In this document: piece by piece, positions 45,371 to 55,875 of the stretch
How the letters are laid out: each line of letters starts with the position of its first letter
How positions within the stretch are numbered: the stretch's first letter is position 1
DNA from: AP-15 sp963833745
Lineage (GTDB): Bacteria > Pseudomonadota > Alphaproteobacteria > ATCC43930 > CGMCC-115725
NCBI GenBank assembly: GCA_963833745.1
Contig: CAWHZD010000007.1
Location: forward strand, 930,001 to 994,000
Length of the DNA stretch: 64,000 nt
Reading direction: 5' to 3'
Notes under the pieces: model-generated
What the model saw: only the letters and a program-made list of their open reading frames with translations
Told to the model about the DNA's origin: nothing
Databases searched by the model: none
Translations under genes and position numbers: made by a program

Positions 45371-45980
45371 ATGGCGCCTTACCGAGCGCCCACAGCGCAT
45401 TCTGCAACCCCTCGGCCAGCGCCACGAAGCTCTCGCCACCGAGCACGACATGACCGTGCTCCCAGCCCGAGAAGGCCAGTCGGAAGTGATAGAGGCGGTG
45501 ATCGAGCGGCACGCCGGCGATGCTGACGCCGAAATCGCGCATATCGGTGAAATCGGACAACCCCACCCGGCCCGGCGGATGCTCCTGCCGGAAAACGACG
45601 TCACGATCAGGGCCGTAGAGTGCTCGCCAGCCGCGAATGCGCCGCTCCAGCGTGCGGCGGATGCCGGCACCGATCTCGGGATGGCGACGACAGATCTCCT
45701 CGAAAATGGCGACCGGCCGCAGCCCCGGAACGCCCTTGAGAAGAGGGACGATCTCGCTGTCCCAAACCGCCGCCAGCGGATCCTGTCGCCGGCGCTGCCG
45801 CGGCGCTGTCTTCTGCGAAGGCAGCCGCGGATCTTGCTCAATGCGATAAGCCGTCGCCGGGCTGAACCCGGCCTTGGCCGCGGCAACGCTCGCCGTCTCG
45901 GTCTGGCGCAAACTCATGAACAGCCTCATCTGGCAGTCGGTGATGTGGCAGCCGGGCAAGGCGCGGTCCCTCATCGGCAT
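45371..45980 (-). pseudogene. istA: IS21-family IstA transposase, N-terminal segment (minus strand)
   Basis: From 45980 the frame reads CQMRLFMSLRQTETASVAAA KAGFSPATAYRIEQDPRLPS (HTH), LAAVWDSEIVPLLKGVPGLR, PPGRVGLSDFTDMRDFGVSI and ends after ALAEGLQNALWALG, where intact IstA would continue into GG-P--HRSDSLSAAF. That next piece is on the other strand at 45207-45370. The IstB gene is absent. Inactive. Confidence 0.7.
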
Positions 45981-46156
45981 GAAGAACCCGCTTCCTATCC
46001 GACCGGCTACGACCGCCAGACAACACAGCCCCTTGCGGGGCCGCGCCGTTCGCCAGATTCGCGACTTCAGTCGGGCTGCGCCCTCCTTCCGTCACGCATC
46101 CGGCGACACTTTCTCATCCAGATTGACGCGCGCCCCGCATCCTGATCGCCGCACAG

Positions 46157-46907
46157 CAAGAAGGGCGAGACTGAACTCGCCGTCAGGGAGACCACAATCG
46201 CCGGGCGGCGCTACATCATCTGTCGCAATGACGAGGAAGCCAGAAAGGATGCCGAGGCGCGCGCCGAACTGATCGCCGGCCTCGAGCGCAAGCTCGCGCA
46301 AGGCGACAAGGCACTGGTCGCCAACAAGGGCTTCCGCCGTTTCCTCAAGACGCCCGTGGGCGACGGCTTTGTCATTGATCGGGCCAAGGTCGAGGCCGAC
46401 GCCCGCTTCGACGGCCTGTTCGTGCTGCGCACCAACACGAAAATCTCCGCCCTCCAAGTCGTCCTGCGATACCGTAACCTCCTCGCCGTGGAGGACGCCT
46501 TCAAAACCGCAAAAGCGCTGCTTGCCACCCGGCCGATCTTCCACAAAACCGATGCCGGCATCCGCGGCCACGTCTTCTGCACCTTCCTCGCCCTGGTGCT
46601 GCGCAAGGAACTGACGGACCGTCTGGCGGCACGCCGCAGCAAGCTCGAATGGCAGCGCATCATCGATGATCTTGCCGACCTCAGTGAGATCGAGGTCGAA
46701 CAGGATGGTCGCCGGGCCCGACTGCGCACCGCTCCCGGCGCAACCATTGATCCGATCTGCCGCGCTATCGAGATCACCCTGCCGCCCGTCTTCCAGGAGA
46801 TGCCGCCCGCCCGCTGAACCCCCAAGAAAATATGGTGCCTAAATCTGAAAATGACCTCCAAGCCGTTGATAATCAGCTATCTTCAAATCCAAACTGCGGA
46901 AGTTGGG
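46157..46907 (+). mobile_element. 3' fragment of the IS1634-like element
   Basis: This 751-bp stretch is almost identical to 42619-43366, including the last 220 codons of the transposase (stop at 46815-46817) and the right terminal repeat ending AACTGCGGAAGTTGGG. Only a few bases differ, all near the right end as far as I can see. The 5' part is missing, replaced by IS21-related DNA. Very recent duplication. Confidence 0.82.
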
Positions 46908-47103
46908 TTAGAACGGCTTTCTCCGCCTCTCCATGGTCACCTGCCCGGTCTACCTCGCGCCGGCGACCACCGAAGTAAACGCGTCCAAAGGAAGATCGCC
47001 CCGGGCTCGCGTGCCTGTTTGTGCTGCCGAGAGTGAGCAACCTCACACTCGAACCGGCGCATTTCGTGCCAAACCCTCAGCCGAGTGCAAGGGAGACAGC
47101 ACC

Positions 47104-47460
47104 ATGTTCAAAGGCAGGGCAGAACTGATTAACGGAACAGGCAGTGTCGTGGCGACATTCAATGAGACATGCCATAATCACGGGACTGCGACCGCCACGG
47201 TTCGACTTCACGCGCCGTTAGCGCCATTCACGCTCCAAGGCACCGAGAGCCTCGCAATCTTCGCGAAGGGTGATAGTCAGGCAGTGATCTCGGTGGAGGC
47301 GAGCGACCCGGCGGGAACCGAGATTTATGAATTCCATGGGACGAGCGCGAGCGGCTGTGTACCGCACCACACAGAGGTCGCGTTGGTAAGGAGCCCAGGC
47401 GGAGACCTCGGGACCCTTCTCATCGTGCTTGCGACAGGAACAGTGAACCCGCACCATTAA
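47104..47460 (+). CDS. Hypothetical protein of 118 aa
   Basis: It starts at the ATG at 47104 behind AAGGGAGA. The sequence (MFKGRAELINGTGSVVATFN, ATVRLHAPLAPFTLQGTESL, ISVEASDPAGTEIYEFHGTS) is beta-rich, soluble and without a signal peptide. It contains three His/Cys-rich spots (ETCHNHG, GCVPHH, NPHH) that could bind metal. I do not recognise the family. It lies between the IS1634-like fragment and the third module copy. Confidence 0.55.
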   Translation: MFKGRAELINGTGSVVATFNETCHNHGTATATVRLHAPLAPFTLQGTESLAIFAKGDSQAVISVEASDPAGTEIYEFHGTSASGCVPHHTEVALVRSPGGDLGTLLIVLATGTVNPHH

Positions 47461-47973
47461 GCGCTGCTGGCGGACCCCCCAGCCTGTTCTTTATCACGGG
47501 CCGAGGCGAAGCTATGCGCCCGGAGTTCGCCGGCTCTACCTGAGCCGGGTTCCCCGAAACCGTCAGCAGGGGGCCGGGTTAACCTGAACCAGATGTTGCG
47601 GTTCCGGGTACTGCTGACAATCTCACTCTCCCTGTCAACTTGGCCGGGGTCCTCACACCGCCCCGGTCACTCCTTTGCTCGTGCTCGCCGCTACGGTTGC
47701 CAGCGTTCGGGGCCCGTGACGGCCATATCGACCCGCCGGCTGCCGCATCGGATAGGAACCGTAACCGTCCTGTCACGGAAATGCGCTGGCGCTTTGCGGC
47801 GGTTCCCGGCGGTCGGCGGACGGGGCCTGTTGTTGGGCGGAACTTTCTCTCCGCGATGCTATCGGCATTGCGGTTGGCCCGGGTGCCGAGGATCGACGTT
47901 CGGAGCGTTCTCACCGCCGTGTCGTTTACGTCGTGATGGCGTCGTGCCATCCGGGACAAAACAAGGGACGGCT

Positions 47974-48267
47974 ATGGACGATAAAGGGTACGGCGATCAG
48001 ATGAAGCGCGGCGTTTTGAGCGCGGTGGACACCGCGAGCGATCTGGCCGGAAAGGCGCAGACCGCAGCGGCCGACGCGGGAAGCACGATCCAGGGTGCGG
48101 CGAGCGAAACGGTCAGGCAAGTCCGCGACGCCGCGTCGAAGACTTATAGTCAGGGCGCGCAGGCCGCTGACTATCTGAGCCGCAATACCGCCGAGCAACC
48201 GCTGCTGGCGCTCCTACTCGCTGGCGCGATCGGATACGCGATCACCTATATGATCCATTCGCACTGA
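47974..48267 (+). CDS. ElaB/YqjD/DUF883-like membrane-anchored protein, copy C
   Basis: 97 aa from the ATG at 47974 (AAGGGA upstream). It has the same architecture as copy B: Ala-rich amphipathic helix (TASDLAGKAQTAAADAGSTI, QVRDAASKTYSQGAQAADYL) and a C-terminal TM (PLLALLLAGAIGYAITYMIH). It lacks the Pro/Thr tail of copy B. The upstream 180 bp contain blocks shared with the copy A and B promoter regions (CTCCGCGATGCT, GATCGACGTTCGGA), so this is a third, partial module copy in direct orientation to copy A. Confidence 0.78.
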   Translation: MDDKGYGDQMKRGVLSAVDTASDLAGKAQTAAADAGSTIQGAASETVRQVRDAASKTYSQGAQAADYLSRNTAEQPLLALLLAGAIGYAITYMIHSH

Positions 48268-48367
48268 CCGCCGCTCGCGGTCGGAACTATCGGACGACCG
48301 CTCGCGTTACTTTCATATCTTCCAGTGACCCTGGCCAGGCTCGCTGCCATAGGCGCCCGGCCAGAAG

Positions 48368-48397
48368 GAGAAAGCCCTGCCTCGGTGGGGCTTTCTC
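48368..48397 (+). terminator. Perfect 10-bp hairpin, probable terminator after ElaB-like copy C
   Basis: GAGAAAGCCC, 10-base loop, GGGCTTTCTC: a perfect stem of the AAAGCCC/GGGCTTT type common in intrinsic terminators, 100 bp after the stop codon at 48267. No long T-run follows. Confidence 0.6.
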
Positions 48398-49712
48398 AAT
48401 CCGATAGCGACCATGTCGAACCCGCCAACCCGACACTACGAGCCGAGCGTGCCTGTGCGGGACAGCCGCCTAGCGGCCTTGCTGCGTCAGGGCTACATAT
48501 CGCAGCCTCAAAGTACGGCGCGCCCGCTATCCGAGCTGCGGAGGTCGCACGCCCGCGCGATTTTAGGCCCATGGTTTCGGGCGGCCTTCCGCATTCCCCG
48601 GCGAAGACAAGAACCACGCGGCAAGCTGCGTGAGGGTGCCGCGCTCTCCACGACGACATGACCAAGCCGAGGGCGCGGGGAAAGGCAACCCGCTATGCCG
48701 ACCGGCAGCGCGACGGCGGCTTCGAGAAGATAAGCCGAGCCGTATCCCTGGCGGGCGCGGGGGGCCTCGGGGCCGATGCACGGCGGGCTGAGCAAGCCTG
48801 CGGCACATTGGGGTCCTGCGCCGATCTCCAAGCTGAACGGCCGCTCGAAGCGCCTCTACGTCTCGCCGCGAGGTTCCAATGCGTCGCTGGACTCTACCAG
48901 GTTTATCGAAGGCCGCCCTCTCGATTGGCAGGCTCCATGCTGATCATCCGGTCCCCTCTCCTTTTAGGCTGCGACCTTCTTCCGACGAAAGCCGCTGTTC
49001 GGGCTTTTAGTGCATCGAATCTTGCGGCGGCGATGAATCACGGCTTGAAAGGCGACGAGTGTACAGAGAATGGCACACAATGAGCCGTAGATAGCGCCGC
49101 GTGAGTTTGCCAAGTTCTCGACCGTGTTGGACCAAGATCCCGAAGGCGGGAGTGACGGAAACGCTCGCCAGAGAGGAAGGGCGAGTTGATCTCAAAGGGC
49201 GTCGCTTCGATTAAGCGTATTGGGAATAGACGTAATCGATCGGAGCGGGGGAAGTGAAGTTAAGGTTTGAAGTGTGTTTTACATATACGGGGTCCGCTTC
49301 AGCTGTAACGGCGGCAAAAAGCAGCCCAATCCCGAAAAAAACGACCCGACAACAATCGCCATGGGAACCCCCACTTTTGGCTTGGCGCTCACCGGTTGAA
49401 CAACCCCCTCGAGCGAGCAGTTCCCGGATTCCTTATCACGATCTTGTAGTAGCAGATCTCATGCTGAACCCGGCCGTGTCCGGCGCCAGCGACTATGAGG
49501 CAATCAGGTCGCGTCGACGAAGGGAGCTTCTCTGGCGCATGGCAGCGTGTTGCGAGGAGCGAAGATAAGAGACTGAGAAGATTGCCTCGGCTCGGCGAAG
49601 GGGGTGCTGGATAATGCAGCGCAGCGCATACCCCCGAATGCGCTATTGCAACGAAGGTACCGTGCCGTTCCCTCGCTCAGGTTTCAGTCCGCCCAGCTAC
49701 GCCACGCGAATA
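48398..49712. other. 1.3-kb region without a well-supported gene
   Basis: Several short frames are open but none is convincing. Two overlap as ATGA at 48658: a frame starting at 48413 (82 codons) and one running 48658-49083, whose start MTKPRARGKATRYADRQRDG faintly resembles small DNA-binding proteins. A frame near 49460-49566 (MLNPAVSGASDYEAIRSRRR) is also possible. These may be remnants of accessory genes. Confidence 0.3.
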
Positions 49713-51710
49713 TCATTTTTGATTGGATGCGGTTTTTACCAGGCAACGCAGCACTTCGGCGACGCTCCAGGCCTGAGCGACGCAACCGCGCGGGGTGAAC
49801 GGCGGTTCGGCGTCAAAGACCTCGCTGATCGAGCCGATGCCGGCCTCAGCCAGATGTGCCTCGAAGCCGTCGAGGAAGCGCCGGGCCGCTGCGCTGTCAT
49901 CGGGATGGACCTTGAGCCAGGCATCGACGAACGGGCCGATCAGCCAGGCCCACACGGTGCCCTGGTGATAGGCGGCATCGCGGGCGCGCACATCGCCAAA
50001 ATAGCGCGGTCTGTAGTCGGGCTCGCCCGGCGCCAGGGAGCGCAGCCCAACCGGCGTCACCAGCTTCTTATGCACCGCGGCAACAACCGCCTGCCAATGT
50101 CCTCGGTCGAGGACCGGGTGCGCGAGCGCGATCGCGAAGATCTGGTTCGGCCGGAAAGCGGCATCGTCACCATTATCGCCGTCAACGATGTCGTAGAGAT
50201 AACCGCCATGTTCGTGCCAAAAGCGGCGATTGAAAGAGGCGCACGTCTTGTCGGCTTGGGCTGCGAGTTCGTCGGCGGCCGCGTCCTGCGCATCGTGTAG
50301 CCAATCCGTCAGCAGGCGGAGCGCGTTGTACCAGAGCGCGTTGATCTCGACCGCCTTGCCGCGGCGCGGGGTCACCACCCAATCGCCGACCTTCGCATCC
50401 ATCCAGGTCAGCGCATAACCCTCCGCCCCCTGGGTCAGGAGCCCGTCATGCGGATCGACTTTTATGCCAAAGCGGGTGCCTTCGAGATGATGCTTTACGA
50501 TGTCCTTCAGGATCGGCAGCAGGAGCTCCAGGGTCGCTTTATCCCGGCTGTGCTCGACATAGCGGTGCAGCGCGTGAAAGAACCACAACGTCGCATCAGC
50601 GGTATGGTAGAGGCCTTGGTTCTGTCCTTCGGGGAACAGGTTTGGGATCAGTCCGTCGCGCACGTAGTGAGCAAAGGTGCGCAGGATCCAGCGCGCCTCG
50701 ATCGCTCGACCGGTCGCCAGCGCAAGTCCTTCGAGCGAGATCATCGTGTCCCGCCCCCAATCGGTGAACCAGTGATAGCCGGCGATCACGGTGCGAATCT
50801 CATCTCCCTCGGCCCGCGCCCGCGCCCCGTCGGCAATGCGCCCGACCGGGGTGATGACAAAGGTGTCGGCGGCGAGGACGAGCTCGGCTGCGAACCCGAT
50901 CTGGGCCGGCGCCGGCGCCATTCCAACCAGACGACGGCGCCGCTCGCCTTCGAAAGTCAGTGCGTCGTCGGGGCTCAGCGCCAATACGGTATGCCAAGCC
51001 TCCGTCGCGGCGATCAAGGTCAACGGGCAATCCCCGCGGATCTCGCCGGCAAAGTAGCCGGGGCTCCACAGCCAACCGCGCGAATCGTAACCGCGCTGCG
51101 CCTCGATGTCGTAAAAGCATTCGCGGCGCGAGCCACCATCGGCGGTAAATGTCGGGCGTTCGACGCCCTCCACGGCCAGCCGCAATGTCGGCAGATCGGG
51201 CCCCGCGCTGATCTCGTATCGATCGCCCTGGATGGTCAGCGTATAGCCCGCGGACAGCGCCTCGCCGACCGGCGCTTCGAGCGCCCGAAAGTTGATCCAG
51301 GGCCTCACCCGGAGGCGGACGCGCTTGCCGTCACCGAGCGAGCGAAAAGTGGTATGCACGATGTTCTGGCGCGACGGCATGACGATCGACTTCTCGATGA
51401 CGATCCCATCGATTTCATATCGCCAGCTTGGCAGGCCCATGTTCAAGGTAAAATCGAGGAAGCGGCCGTTCTCGCGTAAATTTACGATGACGCCGTCTTC
51501 GAGCTCGACATCGACCTCGAGATCATTAAGGACCACTATGCGGCCGAGCGGCGCAGGCTGGGCGGCGATCAGAAACCCGTGGTAGCGCCGGGTGATCGCC
51601 CCCGCTATCGTCGCCGAGGCGTAACCGCCCAACCCGTTCGCCACGAGCCACTCACGCGGAGCCTCCGGTAACGAGTTCTCGTCGCGGATAGCCCGGAGCG
51701 GGTCAACCAT
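49713..51710 (-). CDS. Amylo-alpha-1,6-glucosidase / glycogen debranching enzyme (GH133 type)
   Basis: 665 aa from the ATG at 51710; the frame is open further upstream but overlaps treZ there. The N-terminal domain shows the typical REWLVANGLGGYASATIAGA and TRRYHGFLIAA. The C-terminal (alpha/alpha)6 domain has the family motifs WFTDWGRDTMISLEGLALAT, LIPNLFPEGQNQGLYHTADA, LTWMDAKVGDWVVTPRRGKA and EINALWYNALR; the acidic residues there include the catalytic candidates. It hydrolyses alpha-1,6 branch points in glycogen. It overlaps the treZ stop by 8 bp, so the two formed a glycogen-to-trehalose operon. Confidence 0.9.
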   Translation of the reverse strand: MVDPLRAIRDENSLPEAPREWLVANGLGGYASATIAGAITRRYHGFLIAAQPAPLGRIVVLNDLEVDVELEDGVIVNLRENGRFLDFTLNMGLPSWRYEIDGIVIEKSIVMPSRQNIVHTTFRSLGDGKRVRLRVRPWINFRALEAPVGEALSAGYTLTIQGDRYEISAGPDLPTLRLAVEGVERPTFTADGGSRRECFYDIEAQRGYDSRGWLWSPGYFAGEIRGDCPLTLIAATEAWHTVLALSPDDALTFEGERRRRLVGMAPAPAQIGFAAELVLAADTFVITPVGRIADGARARAEGDEIRTVIAGYHWFTDWGRDTMISLEGLALATGRAIEARWILRTFAHYVRDGLIPNLFPEGQNQGLYHTADATLWFFHALHRYVEHSRDKATLELLLPILKDIVKHHLEGTRFGIKVDPHDGLLTQGAEGYALTWMDAKVGDWVVTPRRGKAVEINALWYNALRLLTDWLHDAQDAAADELAAQADKTCASFNRRFWHEHGGYLYDIVDGDNGDDAAFRPNQIFAIALAHPVLDRGHWQAVVAAVHKKLVTPVGLRSLAPGEPDYRPRYFGDVRARDAAYHQGTVWAWLIGPFVDAWLKVHPDDSAAARRFLDGFEAHLAEAGIGSISEVFDAEPPFTPRGCVAQAWSVAEVLRCLVKTASNQK

Positions 51711-52665
51711 TGGCTTCTCGGAGATGGAAGACTTTCTTTGCCTCGGGTTTCGCGGCTGAGGAGCCGGGCGCGAGGACAATGGCGCACTGGCCCGAGATGA
51801 GCCAATCTCCTGCGCGATCCTGTGCCGGGCCTCCCGAGCCACCGTAAGCGGGAGCTTCGCTGGACCATAAGAGCTGCCAAGCCTGGCCCTCAACTGGGGC
51901 CAGCAACGGTTCGGGCGCGGGGCCGAGCAGAAGGTCACGGCCGAGATTGATGATCAGCAAGCGGTCGGCGCCACTAGACGAGAAGAAGCGTAGCATCCAG
52001 GCTTCATCCGTGAGCGCGGCGCCATCGATCCGGCATGGACGCTGTCCAAGCACCGGGTCCGTGCGCCGCAGCGCCAGAAGATCGCGATGCAGCGCATAGA
52101 TTGAAGGGTGCCGCTGCCGTTCGCTGAGATCGAGCACTGATCGGCAAAACGTGTCGATGTCGCCGGGATCGGCGAGCTCGGCGCGCATCTCGCTCGTCGC
52201 TAGACTGGGAAATTGCGCGAGCTCGCGGCGGCGCCCCTCGCGGACATCGTGCGACAGCTCGATCTCGTGATCGGCAAAATAGAGAAACGGGCTCGACGCG
52301 CCAAATTCCTGTCCCTGGAACAGCATCGGAATGCCCGGCATCAGCAGGAAATAAGCAGTCATCGCGCGAAACCGGCCCGGGCTCGTCAACACGTGACAGC
52401 GTTCCCCGGTGCCGGAGTTGGCGATCTGGTCGTGGTTCTGCAAAAAGACGACAAAACATTCCGCCGGGAGATCGAGCGTCGGGGTGCCGCGTGCTTTCGC
52501 CTGCCACTGGTAGCGCTGCCCCTGATAGAGGAAACCGTGCTTCGCGGCGGCAACGAACTCGGACGGCCGACCGCGGTAGTCCGAGTAGTAGGCCTCGTGA
52601 TGTCCGGTCAGCGCAACCATGGCGCTGTGATGGAAGTCGTCATTCCACAAGGCGTCGAGCCCATA
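51703..52665 (-). pseudogene. treZ: Malto-oligosyltrehalose trehalohydrolase, 3' part only
   Basis: The visible 320 residues are the C-terminal half of TreZ: GYGLDALWNDDFHHSAMVAL, FVVFLQNHDQIANSGTGERC, YFLLMPGIPMLFQGQEFGAS and the C-terminal beta domain. The protein normally has about 580-600 residues; the N-terminal half with the CBM48 domain and the first catalytic residues is missing. At about 52665 the sequence switches to phage tail DNA on the other strand. TreZ releases trehalose from maltooligosyl-trehalose made by TreY. As it stands it cannot be functional. Confidence 0.82.
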
Positions 52666-54701
52666 ACCATCGTCATCGACCTGCTGACGAATTCGCGCTA
52701 CGGGGCTGAGTTCCCCGCAGGAAATCTCGACACGTCCGGCAGCCTTGTCGATTACGCGAATTATTGCAACGCCGTCGGATTGATGCTGGCGCCGGTCTAC
52801 GACACGCAGGCGGCATGCTCGCAGATGCTGTCGGAAATCACCGCGGTTACAAACAGCGCGGTCGTGTGGTCTGGCGGGTTGCTCAAAATCATCCCCTACG
52901 GCGACATGCCGCTGTCGGCAGTATGGACGCAGGTCACTTTTCTTGGCGAACTGAACGAAGGCGACCAGCTTTTCCTGACGATCGACGGCGCATTTCCCGG
53001 CTCCCCGGTTGCGCTGAACCATTACCTTACAGCCAACGACATCATCAGCTACGCCGCAGCCGGTGCGTCGCTGGCGCAATTGATTACCGGCGACGGCACT
53101 CTCGACGATCCGGGCAATGGCACTCTGTCTGCGGCGGGCATCTATGCCTCGGTCACGCCCGCTGGTCTGTCGATTATCTCGACGCAAGGGGTGGCATTAT
53201 TGATTTCGGCCAGCGTCGGAACCGGGTCAGAGACGATCAGCATCGGTGCGCCGAGCGGGCCTTTCACCTGGACGCCAAACACGACGCCGCTCTACACGCT
53301 CGGCGAAGACGACTACATCGTCCAGGAGTTGAGCGTTGGAACCTATCTCGGGGTGACGCCGGGTGGTCCTGCGCTGCGTATGGGCGCCGGGCCGATTACC
53401 GGGGGGTTTACCGACGACCCGCTCCACATCACCCGGTCGACCCCGGCCGACGCGATGAACATGGTTCAGCTTGAAACCAACGACCGGGGCATGTCCTACA
53501 ATCCCTCGGTTACGGAAGCATTCGACCAAGGCTCGATCGATCTTTACGGCATCCGCCGCGACACTTCGGTAAGGGCGCGCGCGATCGTCGATCCTTACTA
53601 TGTTGCGACGATCGCGGCACAGCTCGTCCTCCAACGCCAGCTCCTCTACCGCAACACCTATTCGTTTCAGCTCGGCTGGAAATACATTTTGTTGGAGCCG
53701 ATGGATCTGGTGCAGATCACCGACGCCCGGCTCGGCGCGCAGGCGATCACGGTGCGCATCACCTCAGTCGAGGAAGACGACGAAGGCACACTGTCGATCA
53801 CGTGCGAAGATTGGTTCGGCGCGCCGGGCGCGGTTATGTACCCCCGACGACCGCGATCCCCAGCTTTGGCGGGGTTGTCGCTTTGGGGTCCGGCGGCGGC
53901 ACGGCGACACCCTATCCGAAGCAGGGCGGCTCGTCGACCGCATCGTCGCCGAATTTTGGGCAGACCGCGCCGTCGGTCAATACACCCTTTATCCTGGAAC
54001 CGACCGCACAACTGCTCGCCGCGCAAGGCCAGACTTCGCCCTACATCATCGTCGGCCTGTCGGGCGGCCCGGTTGCGACGTATGATCCGAATTGGGGCGG
54101 CGCGATGGTGTACGTGTCGCTTGACGGCAGCACCTTTGCGCCGTTTGGCGAGTTTATCGGCCGCGCGACGATGGGGGTCACGACGGCCGATTGCCCGACG
54201 ACAGGGACAACGCTCGCCGTCGACCTTGCGGAGAGCAACGGCCAACTCAACACCGTATCGGTGCAGCTCGCCTCGAACGCCGTCAGTCTATGCGCCGTGC
54301 GGACCCCGGCCGGGCTGCTTGAATTCTTGTCGTACACGACCGCGACTTTGACCGGCGCGAACCAATACACCTTGAGCGGGCTCCACCGCGGTCTTTATGG
54401 CACTTTCGCGATTGACCTTCCGCCCGATTCGCAATTTCTGTCGCTCGGCTCCGGCTCGTTCTTCCTGGAAGTGCTGCCGGCGCAGTTTGTCGGGCAAGTG
54501 ATCTATTTCGAGTTCCCGAGCTTCAATCTCGTTGGCGGTGGCGGCCAGTCGCTTTCCGAAGCGATGATTTACAGCTACGTGCCCATTGGCTCATCACTAA
54601 TCCCTGGAACCTTCCCGGTGGCGGTGATCAAGGATAATTCGATGCCCGCCGAGGTCGTGTCTAGCACGACCCGCCGCGAGAGCATCTTGCCGATCGAGTA
54701 G
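52666..54701 (+). pseudogene. Phage tail-tip protein (Phage-tail_3 / GTA-like), truncated and frameshifted
   Basis: It begins abruptly at TIVIDLLTNSRYGAEFPAGN with no start codon and reads through SGSLVDYANYCNAVGLMLAP, VWSGGLLKIIPYGDMPLSAV and LGWKYILLEPMDLVQITDAR. This matches the middle of the phage tail-tip/host-specificity family used by siphophages and gene transfer agents. A shift at the CCCCC tract near 53840 leads into the next frame (PTTAIPSFGGVVALGSGGGT ... STTRRESILPIE) to 54701. The N-terminal several hundred residues are missing at the treZ junction. Part of a phage remnant. Confidence 0.72.
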
Positions 54702-55120
54702 CAGCGCATGGTTTGGCGCTGCACGACGCCGAACCGCCGGCCGAGCGTGACAAGACCACGTTGCCCAACAACCACGATCCGTTGGAAAGCAACTGAATGC
54801 GACGGCTACAAAAACCGGGAACGGTTCGCGGAACGGCCAAATACTGGTGTTTGGGACCGGCTGGCTATGGCGTTCCGGTTGCACTCGGCTTGCTGATATG
54901 TGTTACCGCGATACGCGGCCGCCGAGAACCTTGGTCATCGCGTCGACGGTGTCTCGTCTGCCGCGCCGATCCAACCCCATTCTGTAGTGATCAGTCCGAC
55001 CATCACAATAGCAACGCGGACTAACTGCATGTGGTCGGAGTTCTGAGACCCTGAAGGCAGCGGGTCCCGGATGGGCCATCGCTGATTCTGAATTTTGACC
55101 TCGATTCGAACGACGGAAGG
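54702..55120. other. Intergenic region in the phage remnant, nothing firm
   Basis: About 420 bp downstream of the tail gene. Small frames are present but show no recognisable features. Promoter DNA for the small membrane-protein genes may lie near 55080-55120. Confidence 0.35.
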
Positions 55121-55516
55121 ATGCATCAGATGTCCAGGTTGTGGAACCTTGTTGATCGCAGCGCGGTCTTCCTCGGCGACGGCGTCGTCACTGTTGCAAC
55201 ATTGGTATTGGCGTGCGTGCTCGCAATGTGGGTTGGAGGCTGCGCCGAGGTAAGTCAATTCAGCGCGAATGACGCGGAGAAAGCGGCGTCCATTTCCACC
55301 GCCATCGGCGACTCGGCGGCGGTGACCTGCTGGCCGGTTCTAGAGGCAACGGGTAGAGCGATTGCCACCGCAGGTGATAAGCCTGGCATATTGGTTGGAG
55401 TCGAAGAGAAGCGCGCGGTGCGAATGGCCCTGGAGAATGCGTCATGCCAGCCGGTTTGGGCCGGGGTTTTGGCAGAGTTGCTTAAAGCCACTCCGGCAGC
55501 ACTCTTCGTACCTTGA
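55121..55516 (+). CDS. Small lipoprotein-like phage/accessory protein
   Basis: 131 aa; the second ATG at 55130 gives MSRLWNLVDRSAVFLGDGVV and is a possible start. A hydrophobic segment (TVATLVLACVLAMWVGGCAE) ends in a lipobox-like VGGC, so a lipoprotein is likely. The remainder is soluble and Ala-rich with further Cys residues (AAVTCWPVLEATG, NASCQPVWAGVLAELLKATP). It shares a base with the next gene (TGATG), suggesting coupling. Such proteins sit near phage tail or lysis genes; function unknown. Confidence 0.6.
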   Translation: MHQMSRLWNLVDRSAVFLGDGVVTVATLVLACVLAMWVGGCAEVSQFSANDAEKAASISTAIGDSAAVTCWPVLEATGRAIATAGDKPGILVGVEEKRAVRMALENASCQPVWAGVLAELLKATPAALFVP

Positions 55517-55830
55517 TGCTGAAACCTCGGTTCTCGCCAGAGATCAACTTTGGCCACGTCATGCAGGCTGCAGTGCTGTTGCTAACCGTCGGCGGTGGTG
55601 CAGTGACCAGCTATATCAGCTTGCGCGGTGATATCGAAATTTTGCGCTCGGAGCTTGCGGTCCAGATAGCCTCTCACGAGCTGCGGATCGGTGCGGCTGA
55701 GCGGGCGTTGGAACAACGCCGGCTCGACGAGCATGACTTCCAGACGGAGATGCGCACTGCGTTAGCACGCATCATTGACGCTATTGCCGATCTGCGCACG
55801 CAAATTGTACAGAAGCAGGATCGTAAATAA
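55516..55830 (+). CDS. Small membrane protein with coiled coil (phage accessory type)
   Basis: 104 aa. One N-terminal TM helix (HVMQAAVLLLTVGGGAVTSY) is followed by a charged coiled coil (LRGDIEILRSELAVQIASHE, ERALEQRRLDEHDFQTEMRT, IIDAIADLRTQIVQKQ). The layout resembles i-spanin or holin-associated proteins of alphaproteobacterial phages. The start codon overlaps the stop of the upstream lipoprotein-like gene. A lysis role is plausible but unproven. Confidence 0.65.
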   Translation: MLKPRFSPEINFGHVMQAAVLLLTVGGGAVTSYISLRGDIEILRSELAVQIASHELRIGAAERALEQRRLDEHDFQTEMRTALARIIDAIADLRTQIVQKQDRK

Positions 55831-55875
55831 ACCTGTCTCGGTTACCCGATAAACCCACTTCCTCATGGAGGCAGA

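Noticed and set aside
49614..51479. Long plus-strand frames opposite the debranching enzyme
   Set aside because: They are antisense to a well-conserved GH133 gene, with composition typical of GC-rich shadow frames.
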